64,000 bases of DNA from Pseudomonas sp. PDM15 (GCF_014851565.1 NZ_JACVAA010000002.1:682001-746000), one strand, 5' to 3'; positions 28,702 to 39,631 are shown, counted from the stretch's first letter. The notes: generated from the letters alone by a model not told the origin. Translations and numbers: made by a program.

Positions 28702-29178
28702 TCAGTCGAGACTGGCGCCGCGTAGCAGGCGACCAATCTGTTCCTGGGAGAAACCACGGTAGGCGAGAAAGCGCGCCTGCTTGGCCTTCTCGCGCATATC
28801 CACCGGCAGTTGGCCGGCGAACTTGCGCTGCCACAGCTCACGCAGCTGCTCGCCCCAATCGACACCGGTCTCGCTCAGCGCCTGCTCGATATCGGGCCTG
28901 GGCAGGCCGCGCTGAGCCAGCTCCTCGCGGATGCGCAGTGGGCCGTAACCGGCGCGGCCACGGCTGGCGACGAAACTCTCCAGATAGCGGGCCTCTGACA
29001 GCAATCCCTCCTCCGTCAGACGGTCGAGGGCGCTGTCGATCAGCTCCTGCGGCGCGCCGCGCTGGCGCAACTTGCGCACCAGCTCGACCCGCCCATGCTC
29101 CCGGCGGGCCAGCAGGTCCATGGCGACCCGGCGCACGGCGACCGGGTTATCGAGCATGCCACTCACGGAGCGTTCCAT
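28702..29178 (-). CDS. recX: RecA regulator RecX
   Basis: A 158-aa protein made of RecX three-helix repeats: [23 protein letters not shown], then [20 protein letters not shown] and [13 protein letters not shown]. RecX caps or destabilises RecA filaments and limits RecA activity. It begins 17 nt after the recA stop, on the same transcript, so it shares the LexA-controlled promoter. An in-frame ATG at 29157 fits family alignments about as well; neither has a strong ribosome site. Confidence 0.94.
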   Translation of the reverse strand: MERSVSGMLDNPVAVRRVAMDLLARREHGRVELVRKLRQRGAPQELIDSALDRLTEEGLLSEARYLESFVASRGRAGYGPLRIREELAQRGLPRPDIEQALSETGVDWGEQLRELWQRKFAGQLPVDMREKAKQARFLAYRGFSQEQIGRLLRGASLD

Positions 29179-29195
29179 GACTCAGACGAGCCTGA

Positions 29196-30242
29196 TCAGG
29201 CGTCCAGGTCAGCCGTTTCGTCGGCATCCGCCTCGACCGCGCCACGGGCGGCGGAATCGACCAGCAGCTTCTCGCGGATGATCTTCTCGATGGCGCCGCC
29301 CACTTCCGGATTGTCTTCCAGGTACTTGGCGGCATTGGCCTTGCCCTGGCCAATCTTGTTGCCCTGGTAGCTGTACCAGGCACCGGACTTCTCCACCAGA
29401 CCGAGCTGCACGCCCAGGTCGATGATCTCGCCGGTGCGGTAGATGCCCTTGCCGTACATGATCTGGAATTCGGCCTGACGGAACGGCGGAGCCACCTTGT
29501 TCTTCACCACTTTGACGCGAGTCTCGCTGCCGACCACCTCGTCGCCTTCCTTCACCGCGCCGGTACGGCGGATATCCAGGCGCACGGAGGCGTAGAACTT
29601 CAGGGCGTTACCGCCGGTGGTGGTTTCCGGGTTGCCGAACATCACACCGATCTTCATGCGGATCTGGTTGATGAAGATGACCAGGCAGTTGGCGTTCTTG
29701 ATGTTGCCGGTGATCTTGCGCAGCGCCTGGCTCATCAGGCGGGCCTGCAGGCCGACGTGGGCATCGCCCATCTCGCCTTCGATCTCGGCCTTGGGCACCA
29801 GGGCAGCCACGGAGTCGACGATGATCACGTCAACCGCGTTGGAGCGCACCAGCATGTCGGTGATTTCCAGAGCCTGCTCGCCGGTGTCCGGCTGCGAGAC
29901 CAGCAGGTCGTCGACATTGACGCCCAGCTTGCCGGCGTAGTCCGGGTCCAGCGCGTGTTCGGCGTCGACGAAGGCGCAGGTGGCGCCGGCCTTCTGGGCC
30001 TCGGCGATGACCGACAGGGTCAGTGTGGTCTTACCCGAGGATTCCGGACCGTAGATCTCGACGATACGGCCCTTCGGCAGACCGCCGATGCCGAGCGCGA
30101 TGTCCAGGCCGAGGGAGCCGGTGGAAATGGCTGGAATCGCCTGGCGCTCGTGGTCGCCCATGCGCATCACGGCACCCTTGCCGAACTGCTTCTCGATCTG
30201 ACCCAGGGCTGCCGCCAACGCGCGCTTCTTGTTCTCGTCCAT
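29196..30242 (-). CDS. recA: Recombinase RecA
   Basis: A 348-aa protein, nearly identical in length and motifs to P. aeruginosa RecA (346 aa). Walker A is GPESSGKT at residues 65-72; [26 protein letters not shown] covers loop regions and Walker B. It forms filaments on single-stranded DNA, drives homologous pairing and triggers LexA self-cleavage. The start at 30242 matches the family [21 protein letters not shown] lies upstream and further in-frame codons are unconserved. A LexA box lies 45 bp upstream. Confidence 0.98.
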   Translation of the reverse strand: MDENKKRALAAALGQIEKQFGKGAVMRMGDHERQAIPAISTGSLGLDIALGIGGLPKGRIVEIYGPESSGKTTLTLSVIAEAQKAGATCAFVDAEHALDPDYAGKLGVNVDDLLVSQPDTGEQALEITDMLVRSNAVDVIIVDSVAALVPKAEIEGEMGDAHVGLQARLMSQALRKITGNIKNANCLVIFINQIRMKIGVMFGNPETTTGGNALKFYASVRLDIRRTGAVKEGDEVVGSETRVKVVKNKVAPPFRQAEFQIMYGKGIYRTGEIIDLGVQLGLVEKSGAWYSYQGNKIGQGKANAAKYLEDNPEVGGAIEKIIREKLLVDSAARGAVEADADETADLDA

Positions 30243-30286
30243 TTCCATCCTCACGTGATCAAAGGGAGCCGTTCGCTCGCCAACAA

Positions 30287-30302
30287 CTGTATAAGTAGAC
30301 AG
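30287..30302 (-). promoter_or_regulatory. LexA (SOS) box of recA
   Basis: CTGTATAAGTAGACAG fits the CTG-N10-CAG LexA consensus with the expected AT-rich centre (CTGTATAAATATACAG-like). It lies 45-60 bp upstream of the recA start, the normal place for SOS repression. Confidence 0.93.
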
Positions 30303-30329
30303 TAGTATTCCATAAGGCAAGTCGCTCGC

Positions 30330-30830
30330 CTACCCCCGCTCGGGATTTTCTCCTGCCGCCAGTCGGAGCAATCCCTCCAGGGCCCATTGCACCGTCTGCC
30401 GCCTCACGGACTCGCGGTCACCGGTGAACTGGCAGCGCTCGGCGAAGCACCGTTCACCATCGGCCCAGGCCAGCCACACGGTACCGACCGGTTTCTCCGG
30501 CGAACCGCCACCGGGGCCGGCAACACCGCTGACCGCCACCGCAAAACGCGCACCGCTGCGCTGCCGGGCGCCAGCGGCCATGGCCTCCACCACTTCGCGG
30601 CTTACCGCGCCAACGCGCACGAACAACTCCGGCGAGACGCCCAGCTGCGCGGTCTTCTGCGTATTGGAATAGGTGATGTAGCCGGCCTCGAACCAGGCCG
30701 AGCTGCCGGCAATGCGGGTGATAGCCTCGGCGATGCCGCCACCGGTACAGGACTCGGCGGTGCTCACTTGAGCTCTCAGCCCTTGCAGCGCTGCGCCCAG
30801 CCGCTCGGCCAACTGCGTGATGGAATCCAT
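30330..30830 (-). CDS. pncC: Nicotinamide-nucleotide amidase (CinA C-terminal domain protein)
   Basis: A 166-aa stand-alone CinA C-terminal domain. The catalytic AESCTGG motif is at about residues 25-31, followed by GYITYSNTQKTAQLGV and the glycine loop SGVAGPGGGSPEKPVGTVW. It hydrolyses NMN to nicotinate mononucleotide, recycling pyridine nucleotides produced by DNA ligase and others. GGAG precedes ATG 30830. It is divergent to mutS (76 bp) and lies upstream of recA on the same strand, the classical Pseudomonas order. Confidence 0.94.
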   Translation of the reverse strand: MDSITQLAERLGAALQGLRAQVSTAESCTGGGIAEAITRIAGSSAWFEAGYITYSNTQKTAQLGVSPELFVRVGAVSREVVEAMAAGARQRSGARFAVAVSGVAGPGGGSPEKPVGTVWLAWADGERCFAERCQFTGDRESVRRQTVQWALEGLLRLAAGENPERG

Positions 30831-30906
30831 ATGTTCTCCGGGGTGAAACGGGCAAGGGCGATACCCTACACTACGCGCTTTTGCGATTTCAGCCGGACCG
30901 AACAGC

Positions 30907-33474
30907 ATGAGCGATTTGTCAGCCCACACACCGATGATGCAGCAATACTGGAAGCTGAAGAACCAGCACCCGGACATGCTGATGTTCTACCGCATGGGCG
31001 ACTTCTACGAGCTGTTCTACGAGGACGCCAAGAAGGCCGCGGCCCTGCTCGACATCACCCTCACCGCCCGCGGCCAGTCGGCCGGCCAGGCGATCCCCAT
31101 GGCTGGCATCCCCTTCCACTCGGCCGAAGGCTACCTGGCTCGTCTGGTGAAGTTCGGCGAGGCGGTGGCGATCTGTGAGCAGATCGGCGACCCAGCCGCC
31201 AGCAAGGGGCCGGTTGAACGCCAGGTGGTGCGCATCATCACCCCCGGCACCATCAGCGACGAGGCCTTCCTCGACGAGCGCCGCGACAACCTGGTCGGCG
31301 CCATCCTCGGCGACGAGAAGCTGTTCGGCCTGGCCGTGCTGGACATCACCAGCGGCCGTTTCAGCGTGCAGGAGATGAAAGGCTGGGAGAACCTGCTGGC
31401 CGAACTGGAGCGCCTGAGCCCGGCCGAGCTGCTGATCCCCGACGACTGGCCCCAGGGCCTGCCGATCGAGAAGCGTCGCGGCGTACGCCGTCGTGCGCCC
31501 TGGGACTTCGAGCGTGACAGCGCGCGCAAGAGCCTGTGCCAACAGTTCGGAGTGCAGGACCTCAAGGGCTTCGGTTGCGAAGGCCTGACCCTGGCCATCG
31601 GCGCCGCCGGCTGCCTGCTGGTCTACGCCAAGGAGACCCAGCGCACCGCCCTGCCACACCTGCGCAACCTGCGCCATGAGCGTCTGGACGATACCGTCAT
31701 CCTCGACGGCGCCAGCCGGCGCAACCTGGAGCTGGACACCAACCTCGCCGGTGGCCGCGACAATACCCTGCAGTCGGTGGTCGATCGCTGCCAGACCGCC
31801 ATGGGCTCGCGCCTGCTGACCCGCTGGCTGAATCGTCCGCTTCGCGACCGTTACGTGCTGGAAGCGCGTCAGGAAGCTATCGCCTGCTTGCTCGACCGCT
31901 ATCGCTTCGAACTGCTGCAGCCGCAACTCAAGGACATCGGTGACGTCGAGCGCATCCTAGCCCGCATCGGCCTGCGCAACGCCCGCCCACGCGACCTGGC
32001 ACGTCTACGTGACGCCCTCGCTGCGCTGCCGCAACTGCAAAGCGCGATGGCCGAACTGGATGCCCCGCACCTGACCGAGCTGGCGGTGAACATCCGCACC
32101 TACCCGGAACTGGCCGACCTGCTGGCCCGCGCCATCATCGACAACCCGCCGGCGGTGATCCGCGACGGCGGCGTGCTCAAGACCGGCTACGACGCCGAGC
32201 TGGACGAGCTGCAGTCGATCAGCGAGAACGCCGGCCAGTATCTGATGGACCTGGAGGCGCGCGAGAAGGAGCGCACCGGCCTGGCCAACCTCAAGGTCGG
32301 CTACAACCGCGTGCACGGCTACTTCATCGAGCTGCCCAGCAAGCAGGCCGAGTCGGCCCCGGCCGACTACATCCGCCGCCAGACTCTGAAGGGCGCCGAG
32401 CGCTTCATCACCCCGGAGCTGAAGACCTTCGAGGACAAGGCGCTGTCGGCCAAGAGCCGCGCCCTGGCCCGCGAGAAGCAGCTGTACGAGGAGCTGCTGG
32501 AGCTGCTGATCGCCCAACTGGCGCCGCTGCAGGACACCGCCGGCGCACTGGCCGAACTGGATGTGCTGGCCAACCTGGCAGAGCGCGCCCTGAATCTCGA
32601 CCTCAATCGCCCACGCTTCGTCGATGAGCCCTGCATGCGCATCGACCAGGGCCGTCACCCGGTGGTCGAGCAGGTGCTGGAGACGCCGTTCGTCGCCAAC
32701 GACCTCGGCCTCGACGACGGCACCCGCATGCTGATCATCACTGGCCCGAACATGGGCGGTAAGTCCACCTACATGCGCCAGACCGCCCTGATCGTACTGC
32801 TGGCCCATATCGGCAGCTACGTGCCGGCGGCCGCTTGCGAGCTGTCGCTGGTGGACCGCATCTTCACCCGTATCGGCTCCAGCGACGACCTGGCCGGTGG
32901 ACGCTCCACCTTCATGGTGGAGATGAGCGAGACTGCCAACATCCTGCACAACGCCACAGACCGCAGCCTGGTGCTGATGGACGAAGTGGGCCGCGGCACC
33001 AGTACCTTCGACGGCCTGTCGCTGGCTTGGTCGGCCGCCGAGCACCTGGCCAAGCTGCGCGCCTGGACGCTGTTCGCCACCCACTACTTCGAGCTGACCG
33101 TACTGCCGGAAAGCGAGCCGGTGGTGGCCAACGTGCATCTGAACGCCACCGAGCACAACGAGCGCATCGTCTTCCTCCACCACGTACTGCCTGGCCCGGC
33201 CAGCCAGAGCTACGGCCTGGCAGTGGCACAACTGGCCGGCGTACCCGGCCCTGTGATCCAGCGCGCCCGCCAGCATCTGGCTCGTCTGGAGACCACCAGC
33301 CTGCCCCACGAATTACCACGCAGCGAACCCGGCCAACCAGGCGCACCGATGCAGAGCGACATGTTCGCCGCCCTACCCCACCCGGTTCTGGAGGAATTGG
33401 GCAAGATCAATCCCGATGATCTGACACCGCGCCGCGCCCTGGAGCTGATATATACATGGAAGACGCGCAGCTAA
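30907..33474 (+). CDS. mutS: DNA mismatch repair protein MutS
   Basis: An 855-aa protein, the same length as P. aeruginosa MutS. The mismatch-reading Phe-Tyr-Glu is at residues 33-35 in GDFYELF. Walker [10 protein letters not shown] is at 613-621, and [14 protein letters not shown] with FATHYFELT covers Walker B and the signature region. It recognises base mismatches and small loops and recruits MutL. Its gene diverges from pncC, and fdxA follows 136 bp downstream. Confidence 0.98.
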   Translation: MSDLSAHTPMMQQYWKLKNQHPDMLMFYRMGDFYELFYEDAKKAAALLDITLTARGQSAGQAIPMAGIPFHSAEGYLARLVKFGEAVAICEQIGDPAASKGPVERQVVRIITPGTISDEAFLDERRDNLVGAILGDEKLFGLAVLDITSGRFSVQEMKGWENLLAELERLSPAELLIPDDWPQGLPIEKRRGVRRRAPWDFERDSARKSLCQQFGVQDLKGFGCEGLTLAIGAAGCLLVYAKETQRTALPHLRNLRHERLDDTVILDGASRRNLELDTNLAGGRDNTLQSVVDRCQTAMGSRLLTRWLNRPLRDRYVLEARQEAIACLLDRYRFELLQPQLKDIGDVERILARIGLRNARPRDLARLRDALAALPQLQSAMAELDAPHLTELAVNIRTYPELADLLARAIIDNPPAVIRDGGVLKTGYDAELDELQSISENAGQYLMDLEAREKERTGLANLKVGYNRVHGYFIELPSKQAESAPADYIRRQTLKGAERFITPELKTFEDKALSAKSRALAREKQLYEELLELLIAQLAPLQDTAGALAELDVLANLAERALNLDLNRPRFVDEPCMRIDQGRHPVVEQVLETPFVANDLGLDDGTRMLIITGPNMGGKSTYMRQTALIVLLAHIGSYVPAAACELSLVDRIFTRIGSSDDLAGGRSTFMVEMSETANILHNATDRSLVLMDEVGRGTSTFDGLSLAWSAAEHLAKLRAWTLFATHYFELTVLPESEPVVANVHLNATEHNERIVFLHHVLPGPASQSYGLAVAQLAGVPGPVIQRARQHLARLETTSLPHELPRSEPGQPGAPMQSDMFAALPHPVLEELGKINPDDLTPRRALELIYTWKTRS

Positions 33475-33610
33475 CGCCCGCCGGCTCAAGCTGTTAGAAT
33501 CGCGCGCATTTTTACGACTGCCCGGTTTACAGCCTGAGCCGCGGCCAATACCGAGCGCCTGCAAACCCGCACAGATTGGGTCAGGCCGCCGCCCGAGGAG
33601 AGAATCAGAG

Positions 33611-33934
33611 ATGACCTTCGTCGTTACCGACAACTGCATCAAGTGCAAATACACCGACTGCGTGGAAGTCTGCCCGGTAGACTGCTTCTATGAAGGCCCG
33701 AACTTTCTGGTGATCCATCCGGACGAGTGCATCGACTGCGCCTTGTGCGAGCCGGAATGCCCGGCCCAGGCCATCTTCTCCGAGGACGAGGTACCGGAGA
33801 ACATGCAGGAGTTCATCGAGCTCAACGCCGAGCTGGCGGAAGTCTGGCCGAACATCACCGAGAGAAAGGAAGCGCTGCCGGACGCCGAGGAATGGGATGG
33901 CGTGAAGGACAAGCTGCCGCAACTGGAGCGCTAA
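33611..33934 (+). CDS. fdxA: 7Fe-8S ferredoxin FdxA
   Basis: A 107-aa protein, the standard FdxA length. Two cysteine clusters, one in residues 9-25 (C..C....C...C...C) and one at 40-50 ([11 protein letters not shown]), bind one 3Fe-4S and one 4Fe-4S centre. The C-terminal extension after the ferredoxin fold is typical of this Azotobacter/Pseudomonas type. It carries low-potential electrons in the cytoplasm. GGAGAGAATCAGAG lies before ATG 33611. A strong terminator follows, insulating it from rsmZ. Confidence 0.96.
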   Translation: MTFVVTDNCIKCKYTDCVEVCPVDCFYEGPNFLVIHPDECIDCALCEPECPAQAIFSEDEVPENMQEFIELNAELAEVWPNITERKEALPDAEEWDGVKDKLPQLER

Positions 33935-33946
33935 GCCCCAGAACGC

Positions 33947-33973
33947 AAAAGGCCCGCTGCATGCGGGCCTTTT
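33947..33973 (+). terminator. fdxA terminator
   Basis: AAAAGGCCCGC-TGCAT-GCGGGCCTTTT, an 11-bp stem ending in a T-run 12 nt after the fdxA stop. Confidence 0.92.
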
Positions 33974-33995
33974 CGTTTCTGCCTTTTCTACAGGC

Positions 33996-34130
33996 AAAAA
34001 AAGGGGCGGTGATTAGCCGCCCGCTCTTTCTTCCCTACTCCCTGAGAATCCTTTCATCATCCTGATGAACTGCATCCTGCAGTGGCTCCCTGGTCGCCGT
34101 CCTGGCTCCCGTGCCTTCTCCCTAGGCACG
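33996..34130 (-). ncRNA. rsmZ: Regulatory small RNA RsmZ
   Basis: Non-coding RNA on the minus strand between fdxA and rpoS, the place of rsmZ in P. aeruginosa. The transcript (about 130-135 nt) has nine GGA motifs. Several sit in hairpin loops: GTGCC-loop-GGCAC, ACTGC-AGGAT-GCAGT and TTCATC-AGGAT-GATGAA. These are the binding sites with which RsmZ titrates RsmA/CsrA. The 3' end is the terminator GGGCGG-N7-CCGCCC followed by seven T (33996-34022). TAATAT at 34136-34141 (minus strand) is a -10 box, putting the start near 34129. The GacA upstream site is centred about 180 bp before it. End points are estimates. Confidence 0.93.
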
Positions 34131-34302
34131 GCTTCATATTAGCGTTTCACCGCAGCCGAGCAAGGCCTCCCTCGGCCAGCAAACACCCTCGCCATAGCTC
34201 AGAATAAAATTTTAAACGCTTTAAAATCAGTAGCTTAGCCAGAATCCACAGATAAGAATGCATCGCAACCAATGCATTTTTCCTGCTATCTCTTACACGC
34301 CA

Positions 34303-34320
34303 TGTAAGCAATGACTTACA
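34303..34320 (-). promoter_or_regulatory. GacA upstream activating sequence of rsmZ
   Basis: TGTAAGCAATGACTTACA is a full match to the GacA site TGTAAG-NNATNN-CTTACA. It lies about 175-190 bp upstream of the inferred rsmZ start, the distance found in other pseudomonads. The DNA between it and the promoter is AT-rich (around 34205-34270), the kind of region bound by MvaT at P. aeruginosa rsmZ. A second, partial inverted pair CTTACA-N5-TGTAAG (34292-34308) overlaps it. Confidence 0.94.
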
Positions 34321-34335
34321 TGGGCAAGCAATAAA

Positions 34336-34357
34336 AAGCCCGGCTGGTGCCGGGCTT
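34336..34357 (-). terminator. rpoS terminator
   Basis: On the minus strand AAGCCCGGC-ACCA-GCCGGGCTT continues into TTTATTGC, a nine-bp stem and T-run 28 nt after the rpoS stop. Confidence 0.9.
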
Positions 34358-34385
34358 GTTGGTGCAGGGAATCCGCTTCGCTGAA

Positions 34386-35390
34386 CTATTGGAACAAAGC
34401 GTCGCTGGACAGGCCATTCTTTTCCAGGATTTCGCGCAAGCGCTTGAGAGCCTCGACCTGTATCTGCCGTACCCGCTCGCGAGTCAGGCCGATCTCCTGG
34501 CCGACTTCCTCCAGCGTGCAGCTCTCATGGCCGCGCAGGCCGAAACGCCGCACCACCACTTCGCGCTGCTTGTCGGTCAGCTCGGATAGCCACTGATCGA
34601 TGCTTTCGGACAGATCATCGTCCTGCAGCAGATCGCAAGGATCGCTGGGGCGGTCATCGGTGAGGGTATCGAGCAGAGTCTTATCAGAGTCCGGGCCGAG
34701 GGACACATCCACCGAAGTGACTCGCTCGTTGAGGCCGAGCATGCGCTTGACCTCATCCACCGGTTTCTCCAGCAGATTGGCGATCTCTTCGGCCGAAGGC
34801 TCGTGATCCAGTTTCTGAGTCAGCTCGCGAGCGGCGCGCAGGTAGACGTTGAGCTCCTTCACCACATGAATCGGCAGACGAATCGTGCGGGTCTGGTTCA
34901 TGATCGCCCGCTCGATGGTCTGACGAATCCACCAGGTGGCGTAGGTGGAGAAACGGAAGCCGCGCTCGGGATCGAACTTCTCTACGGCGCGGATCAGGCC
35001 GAGATTGCCCTCTTCGATCAAATCCAGCAGGGAAAGTCCGCGATTGACGTAGCGTCGGGCGATTTTCACCACCAGGCGCAGGTTGCTTTCGATCATGCGC
35101 TTGCGCCCGGCAGGGTCGCCCTTCTGCGCTAGGCGCGCGAAGTGCACTTCTTCCTGAGGGGTCAGCAGGGGGGAGAAACCTATCTCGTTGAGGTACAGCT
35201 GGGTCGCGTCGAGCGCCCGGGTGTAATCGATGTACTTGTGCTGTTTGAGAGTAGTGGTCGAGTTCTTGGATTTGGCGCTGGAAAGAGACAGCTCGGCTTC
35301 CTCTGTCATGTCTTCCAGGACGATGCCGGGCTCCATCAGGAGAACCTCATCGTCGACGTCAAACTCCGGCGCTTCTTTGCTGAGTGCCAT
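34386..35390 (-). CDS. rpoS: RNA polymerase sigma factor RpoS
   Basis: A 334-aa protein, identical in length to P. aeruginosa RpoS. An acidic N-terminus (region 1.1-like) is followed by region 2 ([20 protein letters not shown] ... [13 protein letters not shown]), region 3 and region 4 with its HTH ([19 protein letters not shown]). It directs stationary-phase and general-stress transcription. ATG 35390 was preferred to a longer frame because [11 protein letters not shown] matches the family start and AGGAC lies upstream. In pseudomonads a main rpoS promoter lies inside nlpD; I did not identify it here. Confidence 0.98.
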   Translation of the reverse strand: MALSKEAPEFDVDDEVLLMEPGIVLEDMTEEAELSLSSAKSKNSTTTLKQHKYIDYTRALDATQLYLNEIGFSPLLTPQEEVHFARLAQKGDPAGRKRMIESNLRLVVKIARRYVNRGLSLLDLIEEGNLGLIRAVEKFDPERGFRFSTYATWWIRQTIERAIMNQTRTIRLPIHVVKELNVYLRAARELTQKLDHEPSAEEIANLLEKPVDEVKRMLGLNERVTSVDVSLGPDSDKTLLDTLTDDRPSDPCDLLQDDDLSESIDQWLSELTDKQREVVVRRFGLRGHESCTLEEVGQEIGLTRERVRQIQVEALKRLREILEKNGLSSDALFQ

Positions 35391-35587
35391 TGTTGTTGTC
35401 CTGTGCTGAGTTCGACAACAAGCCTTGGCGGCACCCAATCCAGTTCCGCATCAGGGAGAACCGGCCCCCCAAGTCAGCACAAAGCTGACCTGCCGCCGAT
35501 TCATGGCGCACCTGATGAATAGCTGGATGACTCCCTGGCAACACCAAAGCCCGCTCCTCCCACGCATGGAACAGGATGGTGGCAGAG

Positions 35588-36490
35588 TCAACGACGAGGC
35601 AGATATTGCAGGGGGTCTACCGGTTTGCCCTGGCGGCGAATCTCGAAATGGAGCTTCACCCGATCAGTGCCCGTGGATCCCATCTCGGCGATATGCTGTC
35701 CGACTTTGACCTGCTGTCCCTCCCGCACCAGCAACCTGCGGTTATGTCCGTAGGCGCTTACGTAGGCATCGCTGTGCTTGATGATCACCAGTTCGCCGTA
35801 GCCCCGTAAACCACTTCCGGCGTACACCACGGAACCATCAGACGCAGCTAAAACAGGCTGGCCCAATTCCCCAGCGATATCAATTCCTTTATTCAAACTC
35901 CCGTTTGACGAGAATTTGCCGATCAGCACGCCCGCAGAAGGCCAGGCCCAGCCCTTCGCCGAACGCGGTACCTGCTGCACTTTGCCGGGTGTTGCCGGTG
36001 TGCCGCTGGTGGCTACGGGTGGCTGGCTGACAGGCTGCTGCGGCGGAGACGCGATCACCACCGGAGGTTGCGTGGTAACCGGCGGACGCGAAGCGGTCTG
36101 CGCTGGAGTGTTCGGCACGCGGGTTACCGGTGGCCGGCTCGGCTGCGCCACCACTGGCGCACTGCCCTGCTGCGGCAGATCGAAACGCACGCGCTGCCCC
36201 GGGCGAATGGTGTAGGGCGGGGGAATATTGTTGCGCGCGGCCAGGGCTTTCCAGTCCCAGCCAAAGCGGAAGGCGATCGAGTAGAGAGTGTCGCCACGCT
36301 GCACCACATACTGACCAGCAGTGGTCTGCGGGCGCGCCGGTACGGTGCTGCCGCCCCCGTGGGTGCGGTCCACCACCTGCGGCGATGTAGAAGGCGAGCT
36401 GCTGCAGCCCGACAGTATTGCTGCGAAGACTGCTGCCCCCAGGCCGAGGCCTGCCAGGCGCTTTCGCTGCTGTCCGCTCGTGAGACTCAC
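35588..36490 (-). CDS. nlpD: Murein hydrolase activator NlpD (lipoprotein)
   Basis: A 300-aa protein. The signal peptide ends at a lipobox, ILSGC, with Cys29 as lipidation site. A LysM domain (about 58-102, YVVQRGDTLYSIAFRFG) binds peptidoglycan, a Pro/Gln/Thr-rich linker follows, and the C-terminal LytM/M23 domain (about 190-300) lacks zinc ligands: NKGID stands for HxGxD and VKLHFE for HLHFE. This degenerate type activates an amidase (AmiC) during cell separation. The start is set at GTG 36490, with GGGAG upstream directly before the signal peptide; upstream in-frame ATGs add a non-signal-like extension. Confidence 0.93.
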   Translation of the reverse strand: MSLTSGQQRKRLAGLGLGAAVFAAILSGCSSSPSTSPQVVDRTHGGGSTVPARPQTTAGQYVVQRGDTLYSIAFRFGWDWKALAARNNIPPPYTIRPGQRVRFDLPQQGSAPVVAQPSRPPVTRVPNTPAQTASRPPVTTQPPVVIASPPQQPVSQPPVATSGTPATPGKVQQVPRSAKGWAWPSAGVLIGKFSSNGSLNKGIDIAGELGQPVLAASDGSVVYAGSGLRGYGELVIIKHSDAYVSAYGHNRRLLVREGQQVKVGQHIAEMGSTGTDRVKLHFEIRRQGKPVDPLQYLPRR

Positions 36491-36601
36491 CCCGTGCTCC
36501 CCTGCCGGTGTTTCTTGTAGATAGATGCCGCGCATTGTGCCGGAATTATCCGGCATCGCCAGTGTTCGCGCTGGCACTGTGCCGCAACAACGCGCCGAGC
36601 C

Positions 36602-37276
36602 TCAGGCCAGAAGGCCGTTGAGCAGCGGTACGAAGCGCACCAGATCGAGTACGTGGCGGGAATAACCGTCCTCTTCGCGCACGATCAACAGCAGTTCCTG
36701 GGTTTCCCCGGCGCCCACCGGAATGACCAGGCGGCCGCCAACGGCCAGCTGATCCAGCAGCGCCTGCGGCACCTCGGCGGCAGCGGCGGTCACGATGATG
36801 CCGTTGTAAGGGCCGAGGGCGTTCCAGCCTTCCCAGCCATCGCCCCAGCGGAACACCACGTTGCGCAGCTTGAGCTCGACGAGGCGCTCCTTGGCGCGGT
36901 CCTGCAGGGACTGAATGCGCTCCACCGAGAATACCCGCTCCACCAGCTGCGCCAGTACGGCGGTCTGGTAGCCGGAGCCGGTGCCGATCTCCAGCACCTT
37001 GTCCAGCGGGCCACCGGCCAGCAGCAGCTCGGTCATGCGCCCGACTATATAAGGTTGGGAAATCGTCTGGTTGTGGCCGATGGGCAGCGCGGTGTCTTCG
37101 TAGGCGCGGTGCGCCAGAGCCTCGTCAACGAACAGGTGGCGCGGCGTACGGCGGATGACTTCCAGCACGTGCGGGTTGGACAGACCTTCCTCGTACAGCC
37201 GCTCGATCAGGCGTTCGCGAGTGCGCTGCGAGGTCATGCCGACGCCCTGGCGCTGCAGATGATCCTGGCCGCGCAT
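36602..37276 (-). CDS. pcm: Protein-L-isoaspartate O-methyltransferase
   Basis: A 224-aa protein from ATG 37276. The SAM motif [15 protein letters not shown] and the substrate-loop stretch [18 protein letters not shown] identify Pcm. It methylates isoaspartyl residues so that damaged proteins can be repaired. ATG 37276 overlaps the surE stop (TGATG) and has GAGG upstream, indicating coupling; an in-frame ATG at 37237 would give the 211-aa form listed for P. aeruginosa. The surE-pcm-nlpD-rpoS order is the classical stress operon. Confidence 0.95.
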   Translation of the reverse strand: MRGQDHLQRQGVGMTSQRTRERLIERLYEEGLSNPHVLEVIRRTPRHLFVDEALAHRAYEDTALPIGHNQTISQPYIVGRMTELLLAGGPLDKVLEIGTGSGYQTAVLAQLVERVFSVERIQSLQDRAKERLVELKLRNVVFRWGDGWEGWNALGPYNGIIVTAAAAEVPQALLDQLAVGGRLVIPVGAGETQELLLIVREEDGYSRHVLDLVRFVPLLNGLLA

Positions 37277-38025
37277 CAGACCAGTCCCTCCAGCCAACCG
37301 CCGATACCCTCGAACGCCTCGTGCAGGGTGCGATCGAGCTGCAGCGGGGTGATCGACACATAGCCCTGCATCACCGCATGGAAATCGGTACCCGGCCCAC
37401 CGTCCTCGGCATCGCCGGAGACGGAGATCCAGTAGCCTTCCTTGCCTCGCGGATTGACCATCTTCACCGGCGCGGCGGCGCGGGCGCGATGACCAAGACG
37501 AGTCAGCTGGATGCCACGGATATGTTCCAGCGGCAGGTTGGGCACGTTGACGTTGAGCACGGTGCGCGGCGGCAGGTCGAGCCGTTCGTGCGCCTCCACC
37601 AGCTTGAGCGCGAAGTAAGCGGCGGTAGCTAGGTTGTCGGTACGCCGCGACACCAGCGAGAAGGCGAACGCAGGCTTGGCCAGGAAACGCCCTTCCAGCG
37701 CGGCGGCGACGGTGCCGGAATACAGCACGTCGTCACCCAGGTTGGCGCCCAGGTTGATGCCCGACACCACCATGTCCGGCACCTGCTCCAGCAGGCCGTT
37801 GAGGCCCAGGTGCACGCAATCGGTCGGCGTGCCGTTGAGGCCGATATAGCCGTTGGGCATGGTCGCCGGATGCAGCGGGCGGTCCAGGGTCAGCGAGCTG
37901 CTGGCACCGCTTTTGTCTTCGGTGGGCGCGACGATGGTGCACTCGGCATAGTCCTGCAGCGCGCCATGCAGCGCGGCGATACCGGGTGCCATCACCCCGT
38001 CGTCGTTGGAGATCAGAATTCGCAT
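37276..38025 (-). CDS. surE: 5'/3'-nucleotidase SurE
   Basis: A 249-aa protein starting [15 protein letters not shown], where Asp8 and Asp9 bind the metal. [25 protein letters not shown] is the central SurE signature. It removes phosphate from nucleoside 5'- and 3'-monophosphates and helps survival in stationary phase. Its start overlaps the end of truD by 13 nt and its stop overlaps pcm, so all three are read together. Confidence 0.97.
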   Translation of the reverse strand: MRILISNDDGVMAPGIAALHGALQDYAECTIVAPTEDKSGASSSLTLDRPLHPATMPNGYIGLNGTPTDCVHLGLNGLLEQVPDMVVSGINLGANLGDDVLYSGTVAAALEGRFLAKPAFAFSLVSRRTDNLATAAYFALKLVEAHERLDLPPRTVLNVNVPNLPLEHIRGIQLTRLGHRARAAAPVKMVNPRGKEGYWISVSGDAEDGGPGTDFHAVMQGYVSITPLQLDRTLHEAFEGIGGWLEGLV

Positions 38026-39071
38026 GGGGAGTCCGTGTGCCCCGCCGGCAGCAGATCGACCAGTTCGCGCACCACCGCGGTGGCGAAGCATCCGGCCGGC
38101 AGGACGAATTGCAGTTGCACTATCTCAGGCTCCGGATAATGCCACGTCAGCCCGGCGATGGGGAGGCGCAGGATGCGCCGTTCGTGCGCCATGCCCGCCT
38201 TCGCCAGCCAGGCGACCAACGCCGGTTCGGCGGCGGCCAGTTTCTGCTCCAACGCCTGCGCGGCGCCCTCGGCCGACGATACGCCTTCGCCCCACAGCGG
38301 GCCGGTCGGATGCAGGTCGAGAATCGCCAGGCGCGGGTCGCTGCATTCGCTCTCCCCAGCCATAAAGAAGCTACGGCTGTCGGTGAAGGCCAGCAGGTCG
38401 CCGACCCGCACCTGGTTCCAGCTGCCGTCGGCCACGCGCGCCGCTAGGGCCCGGTTGAACAGGTAGCTGCGCGCCGACGAGAGCAGGCGCGAACGGGTAT
38501 TGCGTTGCTCTGGCAACTCGCTGCGCTCGGCGAAGGCACGTGCATCGCCGACGTTGCCGCCCTGCCAGCCAAAGCGCTGCAGGCCGTAGTAGTTGGGCAC
38601 ACCCTGCTCGCGAATGCGCTGCAGGCGTTGCTCCAGCGCCTCACGGTCGGCATGCAGGCCGGTCAGGCGCAGGGTGAAGCCGTTGGCCGAGTGAGCACCG
38701 CGCTGCAATTTGCGCGAGTGACGAACCCTCTTGAGGATGACCAGGGTCTCGCCCTCGGCGGCGGACAGGTCGGGATCGGCCTTGCCCGGCAGGTGCAGGC
38801 TGAACCACTGGCGGGTCAGCGCCTGGCGGTCCTTAAGTCCGGCGTAGCTGATACTGCGCTGCGACACCCCGGCCGCACGGGCCAGACGGCGCGCCGCCTC
38901 CTCGGTATTGAGGCCACGCTTCTCCACCCACAGCCACAGATGCTCACCAGTGCCGGACAACGGAATGTCCAGCACCTCGTCGACCTGGAAGTCCTCGGCG
39001 GTAGCCTTGAGCACGGCCTGGCCGCAGGCATCTCCATGGGCACGTGGGCCCAGCAGTTCCAGCTCGGTCAT
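38013..39071 (-). CDS. truD: tRNA pseudouridine(13) synthase TruD
   Basis: A 352-aa protein. The catalytic Asp81 lies in [12 protein letters not shown], and NYYGLQRFG is the second TruD signature. It converts U13 of tRNA-Glu to pseudouridine. The start codon overlaps the ispF stop by 4 nt (ATGA), and the end overlaps surE. Normal length and motifs. Confidence 0.97.
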   Translation of the reverse strand: MTELELLGPRAHGDACGQAVLKATAEDFQVDEVLDIPLSGTGEHLWLWVEKRGLNTEEAARRLARAAGVSQRSISYAGLKDRQALTRQWFSLHLPGKADPDLSAAEGETLVILKRVRHSRKLQRGAHSANGFTLRLTGLHADREALEQRLQRIREQGVPNYYGLQRFGWQGGNVGDARAFAERSELPEQRNTRSRLLSSARSYLFNRALAARVADGSWNQVRVGDLLAFTDSRSFFMAGESECSDPRLAILDLHPTGPLWGEGVSSAEGAAQALEQKLAAAEPALVAWLAKAGMAHERRILRLPIAGLTWHYPEPEIVQLQFVLPAGCFATAVVRELVDLLPAGHTDSPCEF

Positions 39072-39541
39072 GCTTTTACCAGCAGGGCCACGGCGTGAAC
39101 CGCGATGCCTTCCTCGCGGCCGGTGAAACCAAGCTTCTCGGTGGTGGTGGCTTTGACGTTGACCGCATCCAGGTCCACCTGCAGGTCCTCGGCGATCAAC
39201 CCGCGCATGGTGTCGATGTGCGGCGCCATCTTCGGCGCCTGGGCGACGATGGTGGCGTCGACGTTGCCGACCACATAGCCCTTGGCCTGAACCAAGCCGA
39301 CCACATGGCGCAGTAACGCGCGGCTGTCGGCGCCCTTGAAGGTCGGGTCGGTATCGGGGAAGTGCTTGCCAATATCGCCCAGCGCGCAGGCACCGAGCAG
39401 CGCATCGCTCAAGGCATGCAGCAGCACATCACCGTCAGAGTGAGCGACCAGGCCGAACTCGTGCGGGATGCGCACGCCGCCGAGGGTGATGAAGTCGCCC
39501 TCGCCGAAGCGATGAACGTCGTAGCCGTGACCGATACGCAT
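39068..39541 (-). CDS. ispF: 2-C-methyl-D-erythritol 2,4-cyclodiphosphate synthase
   Basis: A 157-aa protein starting [12 protein letters not shown], with zinc ligands Asp8 and His10; the third zinc ligand is in [21 protein letters not shown] and [12 protein letters not shown] complete the active site. It catalyses the fifth step of the MEP isoprenoid pathway. ATG 39541 gives the standard 157-aa family form; an in-frame ATG at 39553 would add four residues. Overlaps truD by 4 nt. Confidence 0.96.
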   Translation of the reverse strand: MRIGHGYDVHRFGEGDFITLGGVRIPHEFGLVAHSDGDVLLHALSDALLGACALGDIGKHFPDTDPTFKGADSRALLRHVVGLVQAKGYVVGNVDATIVAQAPKMAPHIDTMRGLIAEDLQVDLDAVNVKATTTEKLGFTGREEGIAVHAVALLVKA

Positions 39542-39631
39542 AGGGCTGCTCATGAAAAACCGGGCCTAGAGAAAAATCAGGGCGCGATTCTACCGCAGGC
39601 CGGCACCCCGCGAACCCTTCTCATCCAGCCC

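Noticed and set aside
34140..34300. Possible tRNA or second small RNA near rsmZ
   Set aside because: No cloverleaf or CCA-type arm can be folded. The AT-rich stretch is better explained as the rsmZ upstream regulatory region.
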